The translations under genes were made by a program, and so were the position numbers. Positions 14,001-25,576 of a stretch of DNA of 60,000 bases are shown in pieces. Each line of letters begins with the position of its first letter. Position 1 is the first letter of the stretch. The notes under the pieces were generated by a model. That model was not told where the DNA came from, did not search any database, and saw only the letters and a list, made by a program, of their open reading frames with translations. Origin of the DNA: Bugula neritina (lineage: Eukaryota > Bryozoa > Gymnolaemata > Cheilostomatida > Bugulidae); contig OZ037767.1 in assembly GCA_964035545.1 (NCBI GenBank), forward strand, positions 31,545,628 through 31,605,627, given 5' to 3'.

Positions 14001-17000
14001 TACTGTATATAGAATACTGTTACTATATATAGAATACTGTTACTGTATATAGAATACTGTTACTATATATAGAATACTGTTACTATATATAGAATACTGT
14101 TACTGTATATAGAATACTGTTACTATATATAGAATACTGTTACTATATATAGAATACTGTTACTGTATATAGAATACTGTTACTATATATAGAATACTGT
14201 TACTATATATAGAATACTGTTACTATATATAGAATACTGTTACTGTATATAGAATACTGTTACTGTATATAGAATACTGTTACTATATATAGAATACTGT
14301 TACTGTATATAGAATACTGTTACTATATATAGAATACTGTTACTGTATATAGAATACTGTTACTATATATAGAATACTGTTACTGTATATAGAATACTGT
14401 TACTATATATAGAATACTGTTACTGTATATAGAATACTGTTACTGTATATAGAATACTGTTACTATATATAGAATACTGTTACTGTATATAGAATACTGT
14501 TACTGTATATAGAATACTGTTACTATATATAGAATACTGTTACTGTATATAGAATACTGTTACTGTATATAGTATACTGTTACTATATATAGAATACTGT
14601 TACTGTATATAGAATACTGTTACTATATATAGAATACTGTTACTATATATAGAATACTGTTACTATATATAGAATACTGTTACTGTATATAGAATACTGT
14701 TACTATATATAGAATACTGTTACTGTATATAGAATACTGTTACTATATATAGAATACTGTTACTATATATAGAATACTGTTACTATATATAGAATACTGT
14801 TACTGTATATAGAATACTGTTACTGTATATAGAATACTGTTACTGTATATAGAATACTGTTACTATATATAGAATACTGTTACTGTATATAGAATACTGT
14901 TACTATATATAGAATACTGTTACTGTATATAGAATACTGTTACTATATATAGAATACTGTTACTATATATAGAATACTGTTACTGTATATAGAATACTGT
15001 TACTATATATAGAATACTGTTACTGTATATAGAATACTGTTACTGTATATAGAATACTGTTACTGTATATAGAATACTGTTACTGTATATAGAATACTGT
15101 TACTATATATAGAATACTGTTACTATATATAGAATACTGTTACTGTATATAGAATACTGTTACTATATATAGAATACTGTTACTATATATAGAATACTGT
15201 TACTGTATATAGAATACTGTTACTGTATATAGAATACTGTTACTATATATAGAATACTGTTACTATATATAGAATACTGTTACTATATATAGAATACTGT
15301 TACTATATATAGAATACTGTTACTGTATATAGAATACTGTTACTATATATAGAATACTGTTACTATATATAGAATACTGTTACTATATATAGAATACTGT
15401 TACTATATATAGAATACTGTTACTGTATATAGAATACTGTTACTATATATAGAATACTGTTACTGTATATAGAATACTGTTACTGTATATAGAATACTGT
15501 TACTATATATAGAATACTGTTACTACATATAGAATACTGTTACTATATATAGAATACTGTTACTATATATAGAATACTGTTACTATATATAGAATACTGT
15601 TACTATATATAGAATACTGTTACTATATATAGAATACTGTTACTATATATAGAATACTGTTACTATATATAGAATACTGTTACTATATATAGAATACTGT
15701 TACTGTATATAGAATACTGTTACTATATATAGAATACTGTTACTGTATATAGAATACTGTTACTATATATAGAATACTGTTACTATATATAGAATACTGT
15801 TACTATATATAGAATACTGTTACTATATATAGAATACTGTTACTATATATAGAATACTGTTACTATATATAGAATACTGTTACTATATATAGAATACTGT
15901 TACTATATATAGAATACTGTTACTGTATATAGAATACTGTTACTATATATAGAATACTGTTACTATATATAGAATACTGTTACTGTAAATAGAATACTGT
16001 TACTATATATAGAATACTGTTACTATATATAGAATACTGCTACTGTATATAGAATACTGTTACTATATATAGAATACTGTTACTATATATAGAATACTGT
16101 TACTATATATAGAATACTGTTACTATATATAGAATACTGTTACTATATATAGAATACTGTTACTGTAAATAGAATACTGTTACTATATATAGAATACTGT
16201 TACTGTATATAGAATACTGTTACTATATATAGAATACTGTTACTATATATAGAATACTGTTACTATATATAGAATACTGTTACTATATATAGAATACTGT
16301 TACTATATATAGAATACTGTTACTATATATAGAATACTGTTACTATATATAGAATACTGTTACTGTATATAGAATACTGTTACTACATATAGAATACTGT
16401 TACTGTATATAGAATACTGTTACTATATATAGAATACTGTTACTATATATAGAATACTGTTACTATATATAGAATACTGTTACTATATATAGAATACTGT
16501 TACTATATATAGAATACTGTTACTGTATATAGAATACTGTTACTATATATAGAATACTGTTACTATATATAGAATACTGTTACTATATATAGAATACTGT
16601 TACTATATATAGAATACTGTTACTATATATAGAATACTGTTACTATATATAGAATACTGTTACTATATATAGAATACTGTTACTATATATAGAATACTGT
16701 TACTATATATAGAATACTGTTACTATATATAGAATACTGTTACTATATATAGAATACTGTTACTGTATATAGAATACTGTTACTATATATAGAATACTGT
16801 TACTGTATATAGAATACTGTTACTATATATAGAATACTGTTACTATATATAGAATACTGTTACTATATATAGAATACTGTTACTATATATAGAATACTGT
16901 TACTATATATAGAATACTGTTACTATATATAGAATACTGTTACTATATATAGAATACTGTTACTATATATAGAATACTGTTACTGTATATAGAATACTGT

Positions 17001-20000
17001 TACTATATATAGAATACTGTTACTACATATAGAATACTGTTACTATATATAGAATACTGTTACTATATATAGAATACTGTTACTATATATAGAATACTGT
17101 TACTGTATATAGAATACTGTTACTATATATAGAATACTGTTACTATATATAGAATACTGTTACTATATATAGAATACTGTTACTATATATAGAATACTGT
17201 TACTGTATATAGAATACTGTTACTATATATAGAATACTGTTACTGTATATAGAATACTGTTACTGTATATAGAATACTGTTACTATATATAGAATACTGT
17301 TACTATATATAGAATACTGTTACTGTATATAGAATACTGTTACTATATATAGAATACTGTTACTATATATAGAATACTGTTACTATATATAGAATACTGT
17401 TACTATATATAGAATACTGTTACTGTATATAGAATACTGTTACTATATATAGAATACTGTTACTGTATATAGAATACTGTTACTATATATAGAATACTGT
17501 TACTATATATAGAATACTGTTACTGTATATAGAATACTGTTACTGTATATAGAATACTGTTACTATATATAGAATACTGTTACTGTATATAGAATACTGT
17601 TACTGTATATAGAATACTGTTACTGTATATAGAATACTGTTACTGTATATAGAATACTGTTACTATATATAGAATACTGTTACTATATATAGAATACTGT
17701 TACTGTATATAGAATACTGTTACTATATATAGAATACTGTTACTATATATAGAATACTGTTACTATATATAGAATACTGTTACTGTATATAGAATACTGT
17801 TACTATATATAGAATACTGTTACTGTATATAGAATACTGTTACTGTATATAGAATACTGTTACTATATATAGAATACTGTTACTATATATAGAATACTGT
17901 TACTGTATATAGAATACTGTTACTGTATATAGAATACTGTTACTGTATATAGAATACTGTTACTGTATATAGAATACTGTTACTATATATAGAATACTGT
18001 TACTATATATAGAATACTGTTACTGTATATAGAATACTGTTACTATATATAGAATACTGTTACTGTATATAGAATACTGTTACTGTATATAGAATACTGT
18101 TACTGTATATAGAATACTGTTACTATATATAGAATACTGTTACTATATATAGAATACTGTTACTGTATATAGAATACTGTTACTATATATAGAATACTGT
18201 TACTGTATATAGAATACTGTTACTATATATAGAATACTGTTACTATATATAGAATACTGTTACTATATATAGAATACTGTTACTGTATATAGAATACTGT
18301 TACTGTATATAGAATACTGTTACTATATATAGAATACTGTTACTGTATATAGAATACTGTTACTGTATATAGAATACTGTTACTATATATAGAATACTGT
18401 TACTATATATAGAATACTGTTACTATATATAGAATACTGTTACTATATATAGAATACTGTTACTGTATATAGAATACTGTTACTATATATAGAATACTGC
18501 TACTATATATAGAATACTGTTACTATATATAGAATACTGTTACTATATATAGAATACTGTTACTGTATATAGAATACTGTTACTATATATAGAATACTGT
18601 TACTGTATATAGAATACTGTTACTATATATAGAATACTGTTACTATATATATAGAATACTGTTACTGTATATAGAATACTGTTACTATATATAGAATACT
18701 GTTACTATATATAGAATACTGTTACTATATATAGAATACTGTTACTGTATATAGAATACTGTTACTATATATAGAATACTGTTACTATATATAGAATACT
18801 GTTACTATATATAGAATACTGTTACTGTATATAGAATACTGTTACTATATATAGAATACTGTTACTATATATAGAATACTGTTACTGTATATAGAATACT
18901 GTTACTGTATATAGAATACTGTTACTATATATAGAATACTGTTACTATATATAGAATACTGTTACTGTATATAGAATACTGTTACTATATATAGAATACT
19001 GTTAGTGTATATAGAATACTGTTACTATATATAGAATACTGTTACTGTATATAGAATACTGTTACTGTATATAGAATACTGTTACTATATATAGAATACT
19101 GTTACTATATATAGAATACTGTTACTATATATAGAATACTGTTACTGTATATAGAATACTGTTACTATATATAGAATACTGTTACTGTATATAGAATACT
19201 GTTACTATATATAGAATACTGTTACTATATATAGAATACTGTTACTGTATATAGAATACTGTTACTATATATAGAATACTGTTACTATATATAGAATACT
19301 GTTACTATATATAGAATACTGTTACTGTATATAGAATACTGTTACTATATATAGAATACTGTTACTATATATAGAATACTGTTACTATATATAGAATACT
19401 GTTACTATATATAGAATACTGTTACTATATATAGAATACTGTTACTGTATATAGAATACTGTTACTATATATAGAATACTGTTACTATATATAGAATACT
19501 GTTACTATATATAGAATACTGTTACTATATATAGAATACTGTTACTGTATATAGAATACTGTTACTGTATATAGAATACTGTTACTATATATAGAATACT
19601 GTTACTATATATAGAATACTGTTACTATATATAGAATACTGTTACTATATATAGAATACTGTTACTGTATATAGAATACTGTTACTGTATATAGAATACT
19701 GTTACTATATATAGAATACTGTTACTGTATATAGAATACTGTTACTGTATATAGAATACTGTTACTATATATAGAATACTGTTACTATATATAGAATACT
19801 GTTACTGTATATAGAATACTGTTACTATATATAGAATACTGTTACTATATATAGAATACTGTTACTATATATAGAATACTGTTACTATATATAGAATACT
19901 GTTACTATATATAGAATACTGTTACTGTATATAGAATACTGTTACTATATATAGAATACTGTTACTATATATAGAATACTGTTACTATATATAGAATACT

Positions 20001-22215
20001 GTTACTATATATAGAATACTGTTACTGTATATAGAATACTGCTACCACATATAGAACTGTGTAAGACGTACATTGCTGCCGAAAGCCACCAAGCCAACTT
20101 TGATATTTGGAGACTCGTCCTTCAGCTGTCTGATCTGAAACTCGGCAGCTTTCTTCACGGCATCAAGTCGTGAGACGTATGTCCTCGTGTGTCTGCCGTT
20201 TGCGTCAATGTGATTCATCTGATATAATGTATTATATAGTATTATATAAATTAATATATCATAATATAATGTAATATAACATAAGGTATATAATACAATG
20301 TGATATATAGTATCATATAACATAATATTTAATACAAGATAATATAAAAGAACAAGATAATGTCAAAATAAAATGCACTAAAACAACTAGTATAAGTAAC
20401 GTCCACTAAGGTGATAAATTGATGTTAGAACTTGAGCTGAAAAGATATAGAGTCTGGTATATATTTTAATAAATCTTAATTTGCAAAAAAATAAGTAAGC
20501 ATGTTATACTCTTTATACTAAACTTACCTCCTTAGTAGTCCCCATGCTGCCACTGATGTCTATAACAAATATGACATTGTGGTTCTCCCCAGCTTTGTCT
20601 TTGGTGGCGACCACTTCTGGTTTCTTTAGCAAAAACGTGATGTCATCACTTTTGGGCTTTGTGAACTCTTCAAGCTGTAGGTCAAGGTTAGGTGTTCCGC
20701 AGAAATCACAAATCCACGAGTTTCCATCTGAAACATGGCGGAGGAATACAATTTATCATGTGAAACATGGCGGAGGAATACAAGTTATCATGTGAAACAT
20801 GGCGGAGGAATACAAGTTATCATCTGAAACATGGCGTAAGAATACAAGTTATCATGTGAAACATGGCGTAAGAATACAAGTTATCATGTGAAACATGGCG
20901 TAAGAATACAAATTATCATGTGAAACATGGCGGAGGAATACAAGTTATCATCTGAAACATGGCGGAGGAATACAAGTTATCATCTGAAACATGGCGGAGG
21001 AATACAAGTGGCGTAAGAATACAAATTATCATCTGAAACATGGCGGAGGAATACAATTTATCATCCGAAACATGGCGGAGGAATACAAGGTGAGATACAA
21101 GAAACAAGATAACAGTCGGAGAATAAAATAAGTATTTGACATTCATGGAAAAATAATGATTTGAAGTAAATGGGAAGAAATTAATTTATTTTTTTCCTCT
21201 CAGAATGGACATTAAAAACATTGAAAATCTCAATTAGTAACAAAATTGTTAAATATTTTTAGATGAATTGTGGTTAGTATGGCAACACATTATGCTACCA
21301 TGTGAACACAGTATTACATAACATAACACTGAATGTAAAGACAATACGTCATACATGATTGGTTGCCAGTTGTGAATCAATACAATGCAGGCATTGTGAT
21401 ATGATGTAGACAAGTAGGCCAACTATTTCATGATGCATACTTGACACATGATTAGTATAATTCTCAGCAAGTCTAAACTGCTCTACCTTGGAAAGTGCTA
21501 ACTGAGGTCATCACAGCCTTGCAGTTGCTGCAGATCACCATTTTACTGTTGGGATGGATATCTGCAGAAGGGGCAGAATACTTGGAAATGTCGAGAGTAA
21601 AGAGATTTGGGTCTGATTTCCTCACTTTCTTTCGCTTCTTTTCCTTTGACTTCTTTTTTGTCCGAGGTTTCGATGGAGAGTCAAATTCAACCCGAGAGGC
21701 CAAAGCTGGGGCAGGTCCATCAAATGACATCATTGGCACTGAAACCAACAACTTTCATACCTCAACGTTATTTAGAGTTGTCTTTTCAAGTAATACTAGA
21801 GACAAGATACAAACATTATAGAGCTTTAACCTAACAAATCCAACTTTTCATAACGTAAAAGTTTTATTTTTTACAATTTAGTTACATAAATAACTAATTT
21901 AAGATGAGGGGATTCAGAGGAATTTAGAGAGCTATAGTTATGCACGGTACAGCTGCTGAAGTTTCAGTCTAGTTTAAGACTAACTGGCGCTTCAGACCAC
22001 TTACTGGCCCTTCAGACCACATACTGGCCCTTCAGACCACATACTGGCTCTTCAGGTCACTTACTGGGTCCAGCAGTTCGCAGGCCGCCGTGGACTTGGC
22101 GGCTTTGAGGTCTAGGGAGTCCAAAACCCAAGTCATCATCAGATTCGGAGTTGTCCGACACTGATTCCGAATCGGACTTCTGGTAGTAGTACACGTACTT
22201 TGATCCAAAATTCAT
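5003..22215 (-). CDS. Sec23/24-like zinc finger plus vWA-domain protein (C-terminal architecture of circularly permuted Ras proteins)
   Basis: Twelve exons, minus order: 22215-22065, 21738-21487, 20727-20528, 20218-20072, 9511-9360, 9201-8989, 7840-7649, 7471-7350, 7144-6647, 6561-6423, 5690-5531 and 5119-5003. Every junction is GT-AG and phases agree; the product is 780 residues. An acidic Ser-rich N-terminus and a basic stretch (KPRTKKKSKEKKRKKVRK) lead to a CxxC...CxxC zinc ribbon (ICSNC, then WICDFCGTPN). A vWA domain follows with the metal site DISGS, then VGLVAFGSN and VIICTDG. Next comes a trunk-like segment (LGTVAQMTGGTVDIV), an Ala/Glu/Met repeat of 9-residue units, a beta-rich block and a Lys-rich tail. 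The architecture resembles the part of Dictyostelium cpRas-type proteins after the Ras domain; no Ras domain is present. Function unknown; a protein-interaction or COPII-related scaffold is only a guess. Intron 4 (9512-20071) is almost wholly satellite DNA. Confidence 0.85.
5205..5310. repeat. gtagtaatacatgtac-type repeat in vWA gene intron 11
   Basis: About four imperfect copies of a 30-odd bp unit with gtagtaatacatgtacgtag and taagagcata. Confidence 0.75.
5765..6405. repeat. cacgtctgctatatatac-type minisatellite filling intron 10 of the vWA gene
   Basis: About 35 copies of an 18-22 bp unit (cacacgtctgctatatatac and variants) occupy nearly all of the intron between exons 6561-6423 and 5690-5531. 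It produces open frames up to 192 codons on the plus strand that are repeat artefacts. Confidence 0.93.
6880..7100 (-). repeat. Coding 27-bp minisatellite (GMTEAPAAA repeat) in exon 9 of the vWA gene
   Basis: About eight units encode GMTEAPAAA with variants GRTEAPAAA, GRTEAAEAA and shortened GMTEAA. Length changes seen between units are multiples of 3, so the frame is kept. The segment is predicted to be a disordered linker between the vWA half and the beta-rich block. Confidence 0.88.
7208..7322. repeat. Tandem repeat with acagtactgt palindrome, intron 8 of the vWA gene
   Basis: About four copies of a 27-bp unit containing tacagctacagtactgtgg, alternating gtagtaac and atatgaac. Confidence 0.88.
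7471..7620 (-). repeat. 21-bp array that repeats the exon 8 acceptor junction
   Basis: Seven copies of tgcaatagtttacaatatac plus one base. On the coding strand each unit ends TATTGCAG or carries CAGGTATAT. The real acceptor is the last unit, CTATTGCAG|GTATATAAGAG, so the repeated block includes the intron end and the first 5-6 exon bases. Confidence 0.9.
7850..8975. repeat. 20-bp array (actctacagtatagtataat), about 56 copies, intron 6 of the vWA gene
   Basis: Nearly the whole intron between exons 9201-8989 and 7840-7649 is this array. Variants are acggtat, acagtacag and a shorter tatataat form. On the coding strand each unit holds CTGTAG or CCGTAG. Confidence 0.95.
9212..9318. repeat. gtgagtgtacattacag repeat, intron 5 of the vWA gene
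   Basis: Six or seven 17-19 bp units. On the plus strand, which is antisense to the gene, several read ACAG|GTGAGT and so look like ideal splice donors on the wrong strand. Confidence 0.85.
9619..20058. repeat. 10.4 kb satellite array, 20-bp unit, about 520 copies, inside intron 4 of the vWA gene
   Basis: The unit is ctatatatagaatactgtta or ctgtatatagaatactgtta. Almost all variation is the A/G at the third base. Only two length changes were noticed, each an extra TA, near 12628 and 18647. Rare variants include gctac, gatac, tacatat, tgtaaat and tagtgtat. The array ends about 14 bp from the exon 4 donor at 20072 and about 108 bp from the exon 5 acceptor at 9511. Splicing across it joins VGLVAFGSN to VEMYGDC in phase 0, so the gene is intact on both sides. 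Confidence 0.98.
20725..21095 (-). repeat. 32-bp array that repeats the exon 3 acceptor junction
   Basis: About 11 copies. On the coding strand each reads GCCATGTTTCAG followed by ATGATAACTTG; the true site is GCCATGTTTCAG|ATGGAAACTCG. The last 12 intron bases and the first exon trinucleotide are shared with the decoys. Confidence 0.92.
21960..22070 (-). repeat. 20-bp array that repeats the exon 1 donor junction
   Basis: On the coding strand the true donor CCA|GTAAGTGACC is followed by CCA|GTATGTGGTC twice and CCA|GTAAGTGGTC once, then a degenerate copy, at 20-bp spacing. Confidence 0.88.
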
Positions 22216-25200
22216 GGTAAAGTTCCTACAATATATGGTATGCAGAATGTAGACACAATATATGGTCTGCAGAATGTAAATCAGTAACTCTATGCTAACC
22301 TACAACCTATCTACTACTGAGAATACAACATAATAAACTACAGTAGCATCTACTTATAGATGAGAAAGGTTCTATAGGCCATTGGCTGAGAGCTTATACT
22401 TGACTCATAACACAGAGAAATGTCATGTTCAGAGGCTATGTAATGAGTAAACCAGCTGTCTGTGACAGCAGCTTTGTGTTTCCTGTCAGCGAAGGCAGTT
22501 TAAAGCGGCGAATCACAATGGTAGGTGTATTAGTGTAAGCACCATGCTGTAAGTATGTTAGTGTAAGTATAGTAGTGCAAGTATATTAGGGTAAGTATAG
22601 TAGTGAAAGTATAGCACTGAAGCCTGTATTGCATTTTGATTAGTGATATGTAAGGAATTGTGTGAGTGAATTTATATACTAGCCATATACATATATAACC
22701 ATACAATACCAGATTATATGCTAAGATTATTTCCACCAAGGTCACAGGAATGTAGTAATAGCTAAAACATCTACAGTGAAAAGTTAATTATTTACAAAGC
22801 TTCATGGTTAGTAATATTATGTTGTAATGTGTTTTACTCTATGTTGTTACTAAGTTGCTATGCAGTGTAACAGTTGTGTCACTAGGTATATAATAGTTTC
22901 AGGATGTAGTTTGTCGGCCAAATCATTGATGTCCAAATGTGAAACTGTAGCATGTGACTATGTGACAATGTGATCAGGAAATAAGAGGGAGTAGAATTCA
23001 TTGAACCATTGAGAGTTGAGGCAATGCATCACTAATCAGTATTAATGAGCATGATGTAGTATTGCTGGGTATACTATTAGTACTATTACTATTGGGAAGA
23101 GTCGTAGGCACAAGGCAACTGCACACTTTCACAACACAACACCAGCACATGATGGTGATTGGATAGAGTTATACTGTGTTTCCAGAATACACAGTATCAG
23201 TACAGGGTATAGCATACAGTGACTCAATCGTTTTACGTGCTATGAATTCATAATGAGTCATGTGATGCAATCTCACTACATAATGTAACTCTATGTTCCA
23301 TATCTCTGACATTTTACAATACAACAATGACAGACAGGCAACTGTTGTATTGGGAAAGTTGTGGGTCTTGAAAACTGTCCTTACTTAACATTTGAGTTAA
23401 TTTCCAACTAGGTATAGCCCTGATTATACATTTTATCTTTGGAAAGAAAATCAATACTAGATCAAATTGACCAGTAAACAGAATGTTGAAACCAGAGGTT
23501 ATTTTCTACCGACACCTTTCTTCTGACTGGTTTCTAATAACCTGGTTGATATTCGAGTAGTTAAGTTACCTGTCTGTCAACATTTAAATTATTATTCTGC
23601 TAGACAACCAGCAAATATGGCCGATACATTTTATACAACAAGCTCCTGCAACCTTTTGAGTTACAGCCATAAAGTATATAAAGGCAACAGATTCTTCCAA
23701 GTCATACAGCTTTAGTGCCAGCAAAACGAGCTGTCAACTAGAAAGAATGCCATCAATGGCCCAGACTATTTGCAATCATAGAGTTTTACAGAACAAAATA
23801 ATTTCACATATTGTTCCCTTGATTCCAAAATCAGATGAGGATATCATGTTATTAAATAGCATTACATGTATTCCATATCAGCACTAACTTGAAAAGACCA
23901 TGCATTAATTTACACTCATAAATCTCATACAGTTAAACTTAAATTTTGCGCAATCTAAACTAGAACTGAAGCTGGTAAAAAATAATTACGGAAATGTTTA
24001 TTTGTATAATAGCTTATATAATATATTCACCATTCCAATAGTAAAACTATCAGGATGATTATGAACGTGAGAGCCCATTCATCAGACAATTAGCACATAA
24101 CTATTGTTGTTATGAATATGACTAACTTAATATCAACAATCATTTAGAAATAGATGTATCATTACAATGATAATTCATTATAACTATTACATGTGATTAT
24201 TACATTTACTATTACCTACACCGATGAATACGCTTACTCTTAGATATCATTATGAATATCATTCAGTGCTATAAGTATAAGTATAATAATCAATATTGGT
24301 ATGAGTAGGCTATTGTGAGAATAAAGTAAAGTATGCGCAGAGTTTTATTCCAGCCCAAAATTGAATAATTTAGCAAAAAAAATCACAGCTCACTACCATT
24401 CAAACTCTGCCTCATGACTAAGAAGTGTTATTGATAAAAAATATTGGAGTATCTAGTATCTACGACATAACAATAAATGAATAATGACATAAAGCCTAGA
24501 CATGAACAAAAAAGCTAGTGATTATCTGCAAGAAAAGCTTTGCTATGCAGCATTTTTGTAGTCTTAGCTTTTTTCAACAAGTACTGACAGTAGTAGTGGT
24601 AGTGGTAGTGGTAGTACTAGTAGTACTAATATCATGATATTCAGAATATTACAATGGATATGAGTCATTGTGATTGTTATTGTGACGTACCCAAAATATT
24701 ATTCTGACTATCACCATACTCACTTTGATATTAATTTAAATTACGAGCCTTACACTAATAGTAATACACTTACAGTATCAGTATGACTATCACTATGAAA
24801 TTGAATATAACTATAACATAAGCAATTACTAAGTATTCGAGTGGTAGTGAAACTGAAAGTGAATGCTGTAACTTTAACTTTAAGCATTGATTTGAACACT
24901 TTGACTTCAACTTACTCTTAGAGTTAAACTTAAAGTATGAGTATGTACTTGTAGTACAGGTACTACTACTACTAGATCTAGTACTGCTACTAGTACTAGT
25001 ACTACTACTACTACTACCGCTGGCCCTACGTCTACACTATGACTATTACTATACAGTACTAGTACTACTTAACTCATTAACTTTAAGAATGACTATCACT
25101 ATGAGTATGAGTGAAGTAAAAGTAAATTATATATTGTTTGTATATACTTACAAGTTACAGCTAAACTGTAGCTTACAAATTTCAACTAATATGAACCCGT

Positions 25201-25576
25201 CTCCATAATGATAAGAGCAAGCTATTTATTTGCAATAGATTGCGTAATTACTTGTAATAAACAGAAATTATTTACATGAATATTGCAATCGTATATTATT
25301 ATATGAATGACGCAATCAAAGGAACGTGGGAAATTCCTAGTCCTACTCTCAGGACGAATTAAAACACCAGTTATAAAGGCTAATAAGAAGCGAGTATAAT
25401 ATAAACATTTCTTTTGAAAAAACTCCATTGGTTCAGCCTGTTAGTTTTAACTCTTCGTACTGGGTGTGTTGGCTTTATGAGTTTATCTATGTAGATAAAA
25501 AATTCAACATCTTATTTCGAGTTAACATTCTGTAAGTCTAACGTTTAATTCTAAATTGGTTCCACGTTTATTGTAG
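22216..25576. other. Gene-free intergenic region between the vWA gene and AGXT
   Basis: The two genes diverge, so both promoters may lie here. No exon could be supported. Contents are a small taagtatagtagtg repeat at about 22540-22615, AT-rich unique sequence, and a degenerate simple texture of TACTA/TAGTA words at about 24580-25110, including runs of tac and tagtgg. Confidence 0.6.

Noticed and set aside
9619-20058. CRISPR-like array or centromere
   Set aside because: There are no spacers between units and the DNA is eukaryotic; the array lies within one intron of a gene intact on both sides, so a centromere is unlikely.
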